This document shows positions 51,986-61,655 of a stretch of DNA of 64,000 bases, piece by piece (the first letter of the stretch is position 1; every line of letters starts with the position of its first letter). The notes under the pieces were generated by a model, which had not been told where the DNA came from, made no database searches, and was given only the letters and a program-made list of their open reading frames with translations. The stretch spans positions 193,501 to 257,500 of the forward strand of contig NZ_LMCW01000023.1 in the NCBI RefSeq assembly GCF_001424945.1, in the 5' to 3' direction. Source of the stretch: Rhizobium sp. Root1203 (GTDB taxonomy: Bacteria; Pseudomonadota; Alphaproteobacteria; Rhizobiales; Rhizobiaceae). A program made the position numbers and the translations under genes.

Positions 51986-52657
51986 ATGCAAGTGGGGAAT
52001 GCACGATATCTGAAACCCGGCGATCTGCCTGATTCGATCGCCGTTTTCCCTTTGGCGGGCGCCCTTCTCCTGCCCACGGGACAGTTGCCGCTCAATATAT
52101 TCGAGCCGCGCTACCTGGCGATGTTCGACGCCGCGCTGACGGGCAACCGGCTGATCGGCATGGTGCAGCCTGCGCTCGGAGATACGGAGGACAAGCACGG
52201 CGATCCCAATCTGGCCTCCGTCGGTTGTCTTGGCCGCATAACGTCGTTTTCTGAAACTGGAGACGGCCGGTACATCGTATCGCTCACCGGCATCTGCCGT
52301 TTTCGCCTGCTGGAGCCGAAGGAAACGCATCAGCCGTTCCGCACGTTCCGCATCGCGCCTTTCATCGCCGATTTGTCGGCACGTGACGAGGAAGACGCCG
52401 TCGACCGGGTCGCGCTTCTTGCCGCGTTCAAAGCCTATCTCGATGCCAACAAGCTCGAGGCCGACTGGGAGAGCGTGGAGCGTGCCAGCAATCTGACGCT
52501 GGTCAACTCGCTTGCCATGATGTCGCCCTTCGGGCCTGCCGAGAAGCAGGCTCTGCTGGAAGCGCCAGATCTCAAGACGCGAGCCGAAACGCTGATCGCA
52601 ATCACCGAGATCGTGCTGGCGCGGGTCTTTGGTGACTCCGACACTGTTCTGCAGTAA
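51986..52657 (+). CDS. Lon N-terminal domain-like protein
   Basis: 223 residues from MQVGNARYLKPGD; the frame is open further up to 51935. It is only the Lon substrate-binding domain ('IAVFPLAGALLLPTGQLPLNIFEPRYLAMFDAALTGNRLIGMVQP', 'GCLGRITSFSETGDGRYIVSLTGICRFRL'), with no ATPase or protease. Family members of this size are common in alphaproteobacteria and of unknown role. Next gene, a Trm112 homologue, begins 9 bases after its stop. Confidence 0.88.
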   Translation: MQVGNARYLKPGDLPDSIAVFPLAGALLLPTGQLPLNIFEPRYLAMFDAALTGNRLIGMVQPALGDTEDKHGDPNLASVGCLGRITSFSETGDGRYIVSLTGICRFRLLEPKETHQPFRTFRIAPFIADLSARDEEDAVDRVALLAAFKAYLDANKLEADWESVERASNLTLVNSLAMMSPFGPAEKQALLEAPDLKTRAETLIAITEIVLARVFGDSDTVLQ

Positions 52658-52666
52658 GGCGGACGC

Positions 52667-52855
52667 ATGGACGAGAATCTCAGCCGCGTCGATCCCAAGC
52701 TCCTGGAGCTTCTGGTCTGTCCCCTGACCAAGGGCCGACTCACGTATGATCGCGACCATGGCGAACTGGTGTCGGAAAAGGCGCGTCTGGCCTATCCGAT
52801 CCGCGATGGCATCCCGATCATGCTGGTGTCAGAGGCACGGGAACTCGAGGACTAG
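52667..52855 (+). CDS. Trm112-family protein
   Basis: 62 residues: 'VDPKLLELLVCPLTKGRLTYD' with one cysteine, and 'LAYPIRDGIPIMLVSEAREL'. A small protein of the Trm112/YcaR kind, which in other organisms activates methyltransferases. Downstream of the Lon-N gene, probably cotranscribed. Its stop (TAG) overlaps by 4 bases the stop of the convergent ubiH-like gene (CTAG). Confidence 0.9.
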   Translation: MDENLSRVDPKLLELLVCPLTKGRLTYDRDHGELVSEKARLAYPIRDGIPIMLVSEARELED

Positions 52856-54066
52856 ATCGTCTGGCCGGCAAGCAGACGTGGATTGTCTTTTGCCGTCGTG
52901 CCCGCGGCCTGTCCGATGAAGAAGGATTTCAGGCCTGGCAACCGGTCGACGATGCCGAGACCGAAGTCGCGGGCAATGCGGATCGGCGCAAGATCGTTGG
53001 AAAACAGCCTGTTGAGGATGTCGGTCGTTACCCCCATGCGGAACGTGTCAAAGCGGCGCCAAGCCTGATAGCGCTCCAGGATATTGATCGAGCCTATGTC
53101 GAGACCGAGCCGATCGGCCTCGACGATCGTCTCGGCAAGGGCTGCGACGTCCTTGAAGCCAAGGTTCAGTCCCTGGCCGGAAATCGGATGGATGCCGTGT
53201 GCCGCATCGCCGGCGAGGGCAAGACGTGGAGCCACGAAGGCGCGCGCGAGCGTGAGGCCGAGGGGAAAGGCGCGCTTGTCTCCTACGACCCTCAGTGCCC
53301 CGAGCTTGTGGCCGAAGCGGCGTTCCAGTTCCTCCTCGAAGATCAGATCATCGGATTTGACCAGGCGGGTTGCCTCAGCCGTAGGCTCCGTCCAGACCAG
53401 CGACGAGCGGCTGTCCTTCAACGGCAGGATGGCGAAGGGTCCGGCGGGCAGGAAATGTTCCTCGGCGCAGCCGTTGTGCGGGCGCTCGTGCTCGACCGTG
53501 GCAACGATCCCCGATTGGCCGTAATCCCAGGACACGGTCTTGATTCCGGCCAGATCTCGGACATGCGAGCGGACGCCGTCGCAGGCGACCACGAGGCGGG
53601 TTTGCATCGTCGTGCCGTCGGAAAGGGTCACGTCGGCGTTTGTATCGCCGGTTTTCAGGCCCGTGGCGCTGAGGCCGTGGTGGATCTCGATGCCAAGGCG
53701 CTCGCATGCGCCACGCAGCGCCCTGACCAGGGCGACATTGGGAACCATATGCGCGAAAGGCCTGCCCTCGGTCACCTCGCCATCGAAGGTCAGGAAGACC
53801 GGGCGCACGGGGTCGGCGGTTTTCGAATCGGTGACGATCATCTTGTTGATCGGCTGCGCGTCGGGTTCAATCTCGTGCCAGATACCGAAGACCTCGAGCA
53901 TCTTCGTTGCAGCAGCGATGACGGCGGAGGCGCGCGTGTCCCTTTGCCAGATGCCTTCAGGCGCCGCCTCGACAACGGCGACGTCGAGATGAGGAGCGGC
54001 CTGCTTGACCGCCACGGCAGCGGAAAGACCGATATAACCCGCTCCAACAACCAGCATGTCCCGCAT
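52852..54066 (-). CDS. UbiH/UbiF/VisC-type FAD monooxygenase
   Basis: 404 residues from MRDMLVVGAG; the open frame starts at 54147 but the dinucleotide fold begins at this methionine. Motifs: 'MLVVGAGYIGLSAAVAVKQA' (FAD), 'RASAVIAAATKMLEVFGIW', 'LVVACDGVRSHVRDLAGI' (the DG motif), and 'PRLALAGDAAHGIHPISGQGLNLGFKDVAAL' (the GD motif). The family hydroxylates the ubiquinone ring. The exact hydroxylation step cannot be read from sequence alone. Divergent from tesB. Confidence 0.86.
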   Translation of the reverse strand: MRDMLVVGAGYIGLSAAVAVKQAAPHLDVAVVEAAPEGIWQRDTRASAVIAAATKMLEVFGIWHEIEPDAQPINKMIVTDSKTADPVRPVFLTFDGEVTEGRPFAHMVPNVALVRALRGACERLGIEIHHGLSATGLKTGDTNADVTLSDGTTMQTRLVVACDGVRSHVRDLAGIKTVSWDYGQSGIVATVEHERPHNGCAEEHFLPAGPFAILPLKDSRSSLVWTEPTAEATRLVKSDDLIFEEELERRFGHKLGALRVVGDKRAFPLGLTLARAFVAPRLALAGDAAHGIHPISGQGLNLGFKDVAALAETIVEADRLGLDIGSINILERYQAWRRFDTFRMGVTTDILNRLFSNDLAPIRIARDFGLGIVDRLPGLKSFFIGQAAGTTAKDNPRLLAGQTI

Positions 54067-54152
54067 AGCGTCAAGTCCCGTTTCCTGTGAATATCGTATT
54101 GATCTATATAGATCATCGCCACTGTACTTCCTACCGCCCGGAGCCATACAAA

Positions 54153-55037
54153 ATGACGCGCGACACCGAAAAGCCGACTGCGATGGAAACGCTTTTGTCG
54201 ACGCTCGATCTTGAGCCGATCGAAGTCGATATTTTCCGGGGAGTCAGCCCTCAGGTCGGCTGGCAGCGCGTTTTTGGTGGCCAGGTGATCGCGCAGGCGC
54301 TGATGGCGGCGCAGCGTACGGTCGAGCGCGAACGCCTCGTGCATTCGCTGCACGCCTATTTCATGCGGCCGGGCGATCCGTCGGTTCCGATCGTCTATCA
54401 GGTCGAGCGGATTCGCGACGGCTCAAGCTTCAACACGCGCCGCGTCGTCGCTATCCAGCATGGACATGCGATCTTTGCGCTATCGGCCTCGTTCCAGATC
54501 GAAGAGCCGGGCTTCGATCATCAGATCGGGATGCCGGACGTTCCGATGCCTGAGACACTTTTGGATGAGCAGCAGATTGCCGCACAGTATCTGGTCAATG
54601 CCCCAGCGCCGATCCGCAAGTACTGGGAGCGCGAGCGGCCCATCGAGATCCGGCCGGTGTCGCTTACGCATTACGTCTCCGGCAAAAAGCTCGAGCCGTT
54701 CCAGCACATATGGGTGCGGGCGACGGGTCCGGTTCCGGACGACAGGTTATGCCAGGCGTCCATCCTTGCCTATCTTTCCGACATGACCTTGCTTGACACG
54801 TCGCTTTATCCGCACGGAACGTCGATCTTCGATCATACGCTGCAAGTCGCCAGTCTCGATCATTCGATGTGGTTCCACCGTCCCGCGCTCTTCGACGACT
54901 GGCTCCTCTACACGCAGGACAGTCCCTCTGCATCCGGTGCGCGAGGCCTGACACGCGGTAGCCTCTTTACGCGAAATGGTGTCCTGATTGCGTCGGTCGC
55001 TCAAGAGGGGCTGATTCGCAAAAGAGCAAATGCGTAA
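54153..55037 (+). CDS. tesB: acyl-CoA thioesterase II
   Basis: 294 residues from MTRDTEKPTAME; upstream in-frame ATG at 54087 is inside the divergent promoter region. Double hotdog fold, with 'YFRGVSP'-like 'IFRGVSPQVGWQRVFGGQVIAQALMAA', 'VHSLHAYFMRPGDPSVPIVYQVERIRDG', 'ASLDHSMWFHRPALFDDWLLYTQDSPSASGARGLTRGSLFTRNG' carrying the conserved D-S-x-A and T/R/G residues. It hydrolyses acyl-CoA. Followed by an AT-rich region with the glnK promoter. Confidence 0.9.
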   Translation: MTRDTEKPTAMETLLSTLDLEPIEVDIFRGVSPQVGWQRVFGGQVIAQALMAAQRTVERERLVHSLHAYFMRPGDPSVPIVYQVERIRDGSSFNTRRVVAIQHGHAIFALSASFQIEEPGFDHQIGMPDVPMPETLLDEQQIAAQYLVNAPAPIRKYWERERPIEIRPVSLTHYVSGKKLEPFQHIWVRATGPVPDDRLCQASILAYLSDMTLLDTSLYPHGTSIFDHTLQVASLDHSMWFHRPALFDDWLLYTQDSPSASGARGLTRGSLFTRNGVLIASVAQEGLIRKRANA

Positions 55038-55083
55038 AAAATAATCACATTTATTTGTTTGGGTGTTTTTTGAGCGATAATTG

Positions 55084-55097
55084 GGCAGTCAACTGCC
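55084..55097. promoter_or_regulatory. palindrome in the tesB-glnK gap
   Basis: GGCAGT-ca-ACTGCC is a perfect inverted repeat, 60 bases upstream of the sigma-54 site. It could be part of an NtrC enhancer or a weak terminator for tesB; neither is proven. Confidence 0.35.
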
Positions 55098-55159
55098 TCA
55101 TTATTGGCAGCGGTGATTATAATCTTTATTTTTCAATAACTTAATTCTCATTTCGAATC

Positions 55160-55175
55160 TGGCACGCCCCTTGAA
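55160..55175 (+). promoter_or_regulatory. sigma-54 type promoter of glnK-amtB
   Basis: TGGCACG-cccc-TTGAA agrees with the sigma-54 consensus TGGCACG-N4-TTGCW except that the -12 GC is GA. It lies about 80 bases before the glnK start, as expected for a nitrogen-regulated operon under NtrC. The mismatch in the -12 element lowers certainty. Confidence 0.6.
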
Positions 55176-55253
55176 TGTATACCGCCAGTCGCTGTTCGGC
55201 AGCGGCAAGGAGAGTCGGCTCCGTGCCGAGGGTAACGAAGGATGGGAAACCAG

Positions 55254-55592
55254 ATGAAAATTGTGATGGCCATTATCAAGCCGTTCAAGCTCGATGAGGT
55301 GCGTGAAGCTCTCACGGCGATCGGCATTCAGGGCCTGACCGTGACCGAAGTAAAGGGCTACGGGCGCCAGAAGGGACATACCGAAATCTATCGCGGCACC
55401 GAATATGCGGTCAGCTTCCTGCCGAAGCTCAAGATCGAAATCGCAGTCGCCAGCGAAATCGTAGAAAAGGCAGTCGAAGCCATCGCGTCGTCGGCCAAGA
55501 CCGGCCAGATCGGCGACGGCAAGATCTTTGTCTATTCGATCGACCATGCCGTGCGCATCCGTACCGGCGAAACCGACTCAGAAGCGCTGTAA
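55254..55592 (+). CDS. glnK: PII nitrogen regulatory protein GlnK
   Basis: 112 residues from MKIVMAIIKPFKLDEV; four codons earlier an in-frame ATG exists but the standard PII start is used. The T-loop with the uridylylated tyrosine 51 is 'GHTEIYRGTEYAVSFLPK'; the C-loop has 'GKIFVYSIDHAVRIRTGE'. GlnK senses 2-oxoglutarate and ATP/ADP and blocks AmtB when nitrogen is ample. Operon with amtB, 23 bases downstream. Confidence 0.95.
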   Translation: MKIVMAIIKPFKLDEVREALTAIGIQGLTVTEVKGYGRQKGHTEIYRGTEYAVSFLPKLKIEIAVASEIVEKAVEAIASSAKTGQIGDGKIFVYSIDHAVRIRTGETDSEAL

Positions 55593-55615
55593 GGCCGAGC
55601 AAGGAGCTTTTTTCA

Positions 55616-56980
55616 ATGTCCATTTCGAAGTTTACTTCCACCTATACGCGCCTTGCCGCCGCGTCCGCCGCGCTTCTGGCGCCGGTCGCTGCCTTCGCGC
55701 AGGACGCTGCCGCAACGGCCGCCCCTGCTGCCGCCGCCGCTCCTGTCCCTGACAAGGGCGATACCGCATTCATGTTCATCTCTACCCTGCTCGTTCTCTT
55801 CATGATCTTGCCGGGTCTTGCGCTGTTCTACGGCGGCCTCGTTCGCGCAAAGAACATGCTTTCCGTGCTGATGCAGTGCACGATGGTCGCTGCGGTTCTG
55901 ATACTGATCTGGGTCATCTACGGCTACTCCTTCGCCTTCGGCGGCTCCGACAGCCCATATTGGGGCGGCACGGCGAAGATGTTCCTCGCTGGTGTCACGA
56001 AGGATTCGACGGCTGCGACCTTCTCGCAGGGTGTCGTCATTCCTGAGTTCATCTTCGCAATGTTCCAGATGACATTTGCCGCGATCACGCCTGCCCTGAT
56101 CGTTGGAGCATTCGCGGAACGCATCAAGTTCTCGGCTGTGGTTCTGTTCTGCGCCTTGTGGGCGACCTTCGTCTACTTCCCGATCGCTCACATGGTCTGG
56201 GATGCCAACGGCTTGCTCTTCAAGATGGGCGCGCTCGACTTCGCTGGCGGCACGGTTGTTCACATCAACGCCGGCGTCGCCGGTCTGATCGGTGCGATCA
56301 TGGTCGGCAAGCGTACCGGCTTCGGCAAGGACATGATGGCTCCGCACTCGATGACGCTGACCATGGTCGGTGCATCGATGCTCTGGTTCGGCTGGTTCGG
56401 CTTCAACGCCGGCTCCAACCTGGAAGCTTCGGGCGGCGCCATGCTCGCAACGGTCAACACCTTCATCGCCACTGCTGCAGCCATCGTTTCATGGGCGGTT
56501 GTCGAAACGCTTACCCGTGGCAAGGCTTCCATGCTCGGTGGTGCTTCGGGTATGGTCGCGGGTCTCGTTGCGATCACGCCGGCAGCGGGCATCGTCGGTC
56601 CGATGGGCGCCATCATCATGGGCCTTCTCGTTTCGCCGCTGTGCTACTTCTTCGTCTCCGTCGTCAAGAACAAGTTCGGATACGACGACACCGCTGACGT
56701 CTTCGGCGTCCATGGCATCGGCGGGATGTTCGGCGCAATTGCCACCGGCATCTTCGCTTCCGCGTCGCTGGGCGGAGTCGGCTACGTCGAAGGTGTCACC
56801 ATGAGCGGCCAGCTCGTCACCCAGCTGACTGCCGTCGCCACAACAATCGTATGGTGCGGCGTCGGGTCTGCGATCCTCTACAAGCTCGTCGACGTGGTCG
56901 TCGGCCTGCGTGTCACTGTCGAAGCGGAACGCGAAGGCCTCGACCTCGCCACGCACGGCGAAGCCGCCTATCATTCGTAA
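55616..56980 (+). CDS. amtB: ammonium transporter
   Basis: 454 residues with an N-terminal signal-like segment followed by an Ala/Pro linker and 11 membrane helices. Amt marks are 'FMFISTLLVLFMILPGLALFYGGLVRAKNMLSVLMQ', 'YFPIAHMVWD' and 'DDTADVFGVHGIGGMFGAIATGIFA', the last containing one of the pore histidines. It channels ammonium across the inner membrane under GlnK control. Confidence 0.95.
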   Translation: MSISKFTSTYTRLAAASAALLAPVAAFAQDAAATAAPAAAAAPVPDKGDTAFMFISTLLVLFMILPGLALFYGGLVRAKNMLSVLMQCTMVAAVLILIWVIYGYSFAFGGSDSPYWGGTAKMFLAGVTKDSTAATFSQGVVIPEFIFAMFQMTFAAITPALIVGAFAERIKFSAVVLFCALWATFVYFPIAHMVWDANGLLFKMGALDFAGGTVVHINAGVAGLIGAIMVGKRTGFGKDMMAPHSMTLTMVGASMLWFGWFGFNAGSNLEASGGAMLATVNTFIATAAAIVSWAVVETLTRGKASMLGGASGMVAGLVAITPAAGIVGPMGAIIMGLLVSPLCYFFVSVVKNKFGYDDTADVFGVHGIGGMFGAIATGIFASASLGGVGYVEGVTMSGQLVTQLTAVATTIVWCGVGSAILYKLVDVVVGLRVTVEAEREGLDLATHGEAAYHS

Positions 56981-57057
56981 TGAAGGCTTGCGGCGTCCGT
57001 TCACGGGCGCCGCCAAACGGCCCGTTGCGGCCTATTCGAAGCGTCAACGCCGCTTTC

Positions 57058-57090
57058 GCCCGGTCCTCAGCAAGGTCCGGGCATTTTTGT
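57058..57090 (+). terminator. terminator of glnK-amtB
   Basis: GCCCGG-tCCT...AGG-tCCGGGC stem (57058-57082) with one mismatch, followed by ATTTTTG. It lies about 80 bases past the amtB stop. Confidence 0.75.
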
Positions 57091-57220
57091 TTGCCAATCA
57101 AGATGTGGGGCGTGCATGGTTAATACGGCTTTAACCGTCGTTTGATTAGGTGGAGCGGACGCATTGGGCGCGAGGCGCATTAGCGATTCGCACGCTTTCA
57201 GGCATTGGACGGGTATGTAC

Positions 57221-59890
57221 ATGGCAAGAAGCACATCGCCAGCAATGGATGGCCGGCCGGACCGTTTCTCCCTATCGGGGTTCATGTTCCGGCAGGCGCA
57301 GACCCTTTTAGGCTTTGCCATCTTTCTCCTGCTCGCACTGGCGGTTGCGGCGCTTGCAACATGGAACGTCGCCGATCCGAGCTATTCCTATGCGACCGGC
57401 AACGAACCGACCAACATCCTTGGCTACGGCGGCGCAGCTTTCGCCGATATTCTCATGCAGTTCTTCGGCCTGGGCAGCGTCGTGGCGCTGCTGCCGGTGG
57501 TCGCTTGGGCGCTGGCGCTGATTTCCGGCCGCCGCCTCAGCCGTATTCCGGCGCGCGCCGCTGCCTGGGGCCTGGGCTCGATACTGTCGTCCGCCGTACT
57601 CGGTTGCTTTCCGCCGCCGCTCACCTGGCCGATCCCCAACGGAATCGGCGGCGTCGTCGGCGATATGATCCTGCGTTTCCCGGCCCTGTTCGTCGGTGCC
57701 TATCCGACAGGTGTCTTCGCGACCGTAATCGGTTGCGTCCTTGCGGTTCCGACCGTCTGGATGATGCTGTTTGCCGCGGGTATCGTCGGCCGCACCGACG
57801 AGGAAGAAGCGGAAGAGGAAGCGGAAAACTATGCCGCCAGCCGCTCCAAACTGCGTTCGGTGGGCGACGAGGACGAAGATGACGAGGACGGTGGATGGCT
57901 CGCCTTCGGCGCTCTGACGCATGCGTGGTACATGAGCCAGGCCCGCTTGCGCCGCCTGCTCGGCATGGGCCCGCGCAAGCGCCGCCAGGAAGATTTCGAG
58001 TCACCCTACGATTTCAACGATGACGAGTTCGGCAAGCTGAACGAGCCCGTTCGCGCCAAGGCGCCGGTGGCGCGCGGCGAACGGATGGAGCCTTCGTTGG
58101 AACCGCGCGCTGCCTCGCAGCGCCGCATCGTTTCCGCACCGTCGATCTCGCTGAATGACGATGACGATGACGGTCAGCCGTTCGACAACGACATGCCGCC
58201 GCGGCCGGCCGATATCCTGCCAGATGACGATGAAGACTGGATGATGCGCGCGCCGGCGAAATCGGCCGGCGGGAGAGCCGAACCCCGCGTCGTGCAATCG
58301 TCCTCGCGTCCCAGGCCCGGCGCCCGCGTCGAACGCGAGCAGCAGGGTTCCTTCATTCGCCCCGAGGGCTTCCAGCTTCCGTCGATGCATCTCCTTGCGG
58401 AACCGAAGAACGTCGTCCGCGACTCAACCCTGTCTGCCGAAGCGCTGGAGCAGAACGCCCGCATGCTCGAGGGGGTGCTCGAGGATTTCGGCGTCAAGGG
58501 CGAGATCATCCATGTCCGCCCCGGCCCTGTCGTCACGCTCTACGAGCTGGAGCCTGCCCCCGGCATCAAGTCATCCCGCGTCATCGGCCTCGCCGACGAT
58601 ATCGCCCGCTCGATGAGCGCGATTGCCGCTCGCGTCGCCGTGGTTCCCGGCCGCAATGCGATCGGCATCGAACTGCCGAACTCGACGCGCGAGACCGTCT
58701 ATCTGCGCGAACTGATCGCCTCCCGCGATTTCGAAGGCTCAAAAGCGAAGCTCGCCATGGCGCTGGGCAAGACGATCGGCGGCGAAGCCGTCATTGCGGA
58801 TCTCGCCAAGATGCCGCATCTGCTGGTGGCCGGCACAACAGGTTCGGGCAAATCCGTCGCTATCAACACCATGATCCTCTCGCTGCTCTATCGGCTGACG
58901 CCCGAGCAGTGCCGCCTGATCATGATCGACCCCAAGATGCTGGAACTCTCTGTCTACGACGGCATCCCGCACCTGCTCTCGCCTGTCGTCACCGATCCGA
59001 AGAAGGCAGTGGTGGCGCTCAAGTGGACCGTCCGCGAGATGGAAGAGCGCTACAAGAAGATGTCGAAGATCGGCGTGCGCAATATCGACGGTTTCAACAG
59101 CCGCGTCGAGCAGGCGCTCTCCAAGGGCGAGGTGATCTCGCGCACCGTCCAGACCGGCTTCGATCGCCATACCGGCGAGGCGATGTACGAGACAGAAGAG
59201 TTCGACCTGCAGCCGATGCCCTACATCGTCGTGATCATCGACGAGATGGCCGACCTGATGATGGTCGCGGGCAAGGACATCGAAGGCGCAGTGCAGCGTC
59301 TTGCGCAGATGGCGCGTGCGGCCGGCATCCACGTTATCATGGCGACGCAGCGTCCCTCCGTCGACGTCATCACCGGCACGATCAAGGCGAACTTCCCGAC
59401 CCGCATCTCCTTCCAGGTCACCTCGAAGATCGACAGCCGCACGATCCTTGGCGAACAGGGTGCCGAACAGCTGCTCGGCATGGGCGACATGCTCTATATG
59501 GCAGGCGGCGGGCGTATCCAGCGCGTGCATGGCCCGTTCGTTGCCGATATGGAAGTCGAGGAAATCGTTTCCTATCTCAAGACGCAGGGATCGCCGCAGT
59601 ATCTCGATGCCATCACCGCCGACGACGATGACGACGGCGACTATGGCGGGGGACCGTCGGGGACGTCCAACCTTGCGGATTCCGAGGATCCCTACGATCA
59701 GGCGGTCGCAATTGTTCTGCGTGACGGCAAGGCCTCAACGTCGTATATTCAGCGCAGGCTGGGTATCGGCTACAACAGGGCCGCGTCACTGATCGAGCGC
59801 ATGGAGCAGGAAGGCATCATCGGGCCGGCCAACCATGCCGGCAAGCGTGAGATTCTCGTTCCGACCGAGGGTGACGTTCTCGACCGCTGA
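57221..59890 (+). CDS. ftsK: DNA translocase FtsK
   Basis: 889 residues from MARSTSPAMDG, chosen because the frame opens earlier only with a non-ATG codon. The N-terminal domain has about four membrane helices (residues ~35-190), then an acidic low-complexity linker (about 195-400). The motor domain has Walker A 'VAGTTGSGKSVAIN', Walker B 'YIVVIIDEMADLMM', and the C-terminal winged gamma domain 'AIVLRDGKASTSYIQRRLGIGYNRAASLIERMEQEGII', which reads KOPS sites. It acts at the septum in chromosome dimer resolution and cell division. Confidence 0.94.
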   Translation: MARSTSPAMDGRPDRFSLSGFMFRQAQTLLGFAIFLLLALAVAALATWNVADPSYSYATGNEPTNILGYGGAAFADILMQFFGLGSVVALLPVVAWALALISGRRLSRIPARAAAWGLGSILSSAVLGCFPPPLTWPIPNGIGGVVGDMILRFPALFVGAYPTGVFATVIGCVLAVPTVWMMLFAAGIVGRTDEEEAEEEAENYAASRSKLRSVGDEDEDDEDGGWLAFGALTHAWYMSQARLRRLLGMGPRKRRQEDFESPYDFNDDEFGKLNEPVRAKAPVARGERMEPSLEPRAASQRRIVSAPSISLNDDDDDGQPFDNDMPPRPADILPDDDEDWMMRAPAKSAGGRAEPRVVQSSSRPRPGARVEREQQGSFIRPEGFQLPSMHLLAEPKNVVRDSTLSAEALEQNARMLEGVLEDFGVKGEIIHVRPGPVVTLYELEPAPGIKSSRVIGLADDIARSMSAIAARVAVVPGRNAIGIELPNSTRETVYLRELIASRDFEGSKAKLAMALGKTIGGEAVIADLAKMPHLLVAGTTGSGKSVAINTMILSLLYRLTPEQCRLIMIDPKMLELSVYDGIPHLLSPVVTDPKKAVVALKWTVREMEERYKKMSKIGVRNIDGFNSRVEQALSKGEVISRTVQTGFDRHTGEAMYETEEFDLQPMPYIVVIIDEMADLMMVAGKDIEGAVQRLAQMARAAGIHVIMATQRPSVDVITGTIKANFPTRISFQVTSKIDSRTILGEQGAEQLLGMGDMLYMAGGGRIQRVHGPFVADMEVEEIVSYLKTQGSPQYLDAITADDDDDGDYGGGPSGTSNLADSEDPYDQAVAIVLRDGKASTSYIQRRLGIGYNRAASLIERMEQEGIIGPANHAGKREILVPTEGDVLDR

Positions 59891-60025
59891 AGTCTGGAAT
59901 ACTTTATGAAACCGGATTTCACGGAAACCTGATCGCTCTGAAACCGTTACCTTTCCGCAGGCGTACAAATGCGCCATCAAGACGCCGTGTTTCAGCAGCA
60001 TTCAGATTGCATAAAGGAGACTTAG

Positions 60026-60700
60026 ATGACCAACTCCGATACCTTCCTGGACCGCATTTCGCTGACCCGGCGCCACATGTTGGGCGCCATGGCTGTCGCT
60101 GCGGCGTCGACCGCGATCCCGCTCAGCGTCTTCGCGCAAGCGGCGGCCGCAGCGTCCAACAACAGGACTGCCCAAGCCATCGCCGACCATTTTTCGAGCG
60201 TTGGCACCATGCAGGGCGAGTTCGTACAGTTCGGCCCGCGTGGCGAACAGACCGGCGGCAAATTCTTCATCCAGCGGCCGGGCAGGCTGCGCTTCAACTA
60301 TGACGACCCGTCGCCTATCCGCGTCATCGCCGACGGCAAGAATGTTGCGATCGGCAACATGAAGCTCAAGACCTGGGACCTCTATCCCTTGTCTAAAACG
60401 CCGCTCAGCCTGCTTCTGGCACAACGCATCGATCTTTCGGCAGGCTCGGTAAAGAGCGTGAAGGAAGAGTCGGACCTCACCACTATCGCTCTCGGCAACA
60501 ACACGGTCTTCGGCAATTCGACGATCACGATGATGTTCGATCCGAAGACCTACGATCTCCGGCAATGGACGATCACGGACAACCAAGGCAAGGACACGTC
60601 GGTCATGGTGTTCAACGTGAAGACCGGCATGCAGTTCGACAACAAGGTTTTCAGGGTGCCTTACGAGGTTATTCCGGGGACTGCCGCTTACCGCGATTGA
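60026..60700 (+). CDS. lolA: LolA-like outer-membrane lipoprotein carrier
   Basis: 224 residues. An export signal with twin arginines ('LTRRHMLGAMAVAAASTAIP') suggests Tat or Sec export. The mature part has LolA-type beta sequence: 'HFSSVGTMQGEFVQFGPRGEQTGGKFFIQRPGRLRFNYDDPSPIRVIADGKNVAI' and 'KTWDLYPLSKTPLSLLLA'. It shuttles lipoproteins to the outer membrane. Follows ftsK by about 135 bases, as in other rhizobia. Confidence 0.88.
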   Translation: MTNSDTFLDRISLTRRHMLGAMAVAAASTAIPLSVFAQAAAAASNNRTAQAIADHFSSVGTMQGEFVQFGPRGEQTGGKFFIQRPGRLRFNYDDPSPIRVIADGKNVAIGNMKLKTWDLYPLSKTPLSLLLAQRIDLSAGSVKSVKEESDLTTIALGNNTVFGNSTITMMFDPKTYDLRQWTITDNQGKDTSVMVFNVKTGMQFDNKVFRVPYEVIPGTAAYRD

Positions 60701-60722
60701 CTGCACTCACGAATGTCGAACG

Positions 60723-60748
60723 ACGCCCTGCTATAGCGGGGCGTTTTT
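60723..60748 (+). terminator. terminator of lolA
   Basis: ACGCCCTGC (60723-60731), loop TATA, GCGGGGCGT (60736-60744): a 9-base-pair stem with one wobble, followed by TTTTTC. Confidence 0.88.
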
Positions 60749-60825
60749 CTTTGCGCCGTTCCGTTCCATCCCGCATGGCTTTGCTCTAAAGCCATCGTCG
60801 CTATACGGATTTGAAAGGCAGCGGA

Positions 60826-61629
60826 ATGAGCTTCTCGATTACCACCTGGAACATCAATTCGGTGCGGCTGCGCATGCCGATCGTCGAGCAACTCGTTCTC
60901 AAGCATCGACCCGATATCCTTTGCCTGCAGGAAACCAAGGTACCGAACGAATTGTTTCCCGCCGCGCCGTTGCGCGCCATGGGCTACGATCACATCATCA
61001 TCCACGGCCAGAAAGGGTACCATGGCGTCGCCATCGCTTCACGCTTCCCGCTGACGGAAGACCACAGGCAGGATTATTGCCGCGTGGGCGATGCCCGCCA
61101 CATCTCCGCGCTCTTTGAGCGTGGAGGCCGCCGCATCCGCATTCACAACTTCTATGTGCCGGCGGGGGGCGATGAACCAGACCGTTCGATCAATCCGAAA
61201 TTCGGACATAAACTCGATTTCGTCGAGGAGATGAAGCAGCTCAAGGCAAATGGAGAGGCGAATACCTCCTCCATCCTTGTGGGCGACCTGAACATCGCCC
61301 CCCTCGAACACGACGTCTGGTCGCACAAGCAGCTTCTCAAGATCGTCAGCCACACGCCTGTCGAAACCGAGGGCCTGCTCGATGTCATGAAGCGTGGCGC
61401 CTGGCTGGATCTCATGCGCCAGTACGTTCCGGCGAACGAAAAGCTCTATACGTGGTGGAGCTACAGGGCAAAGGATTGGCAAGCCGCCGATCGGGGCCGG
61501 CGCCTGGACCACATCTGGTCGTCACAGGATCTCGGGCCGCACCTTCAGCGCATAGAAATTCTCAAGGAAGCCCGTGGTTGGGAGCGGCCGTCCGATCACG
61601 TACCGGTGACCGCTCACTTCAATCTCTAG
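60826..61629 (+). CDS. xth: exodeoxyribonuclease III
   Basis: 267 residues from MSFSITTWNINS; the frame opens at 60811. The endonuclease/exonuclease/phosphatase fold is clear: 'TWNINSVRLRM', 'DILCLQETKVPNELFP' (the metal glutamate), 'GQKGYHGVAIASR', 'VGDLNIAP' and 'RRLDHIWSS', 'RPSDHVPVTAHF' with the catalytic histidine. An AP-endonuclease of base-excision repair. Confidence 0.93.
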   Translation: MSFSITTWNINSVRLRMPIVEQLVLKHRPDILCLQETKVPNELFPAAPLRAMGYDHIIIHGQKGYHGVAIASRFPLTEDHRQDYCRVGDARHISALFERGGRRIRIHNFYVPAGGDEPDRSINPKFGHKLDFVEEMKQLKANGEANTSSILVGDLNIAPLEHDVWSHKQLLKIVSHTPVETEGLLDVMKRGAWLDLMRQYVPANEKLYTWWSYRAKDWQAADRGRRLDHIWSSQDLGPHLQRIEILKEARGWERPSDHVPVTAHFNL

Positions 61630-61655
61630 GGTCCGGCTTCGGTCTTATGGGGCCG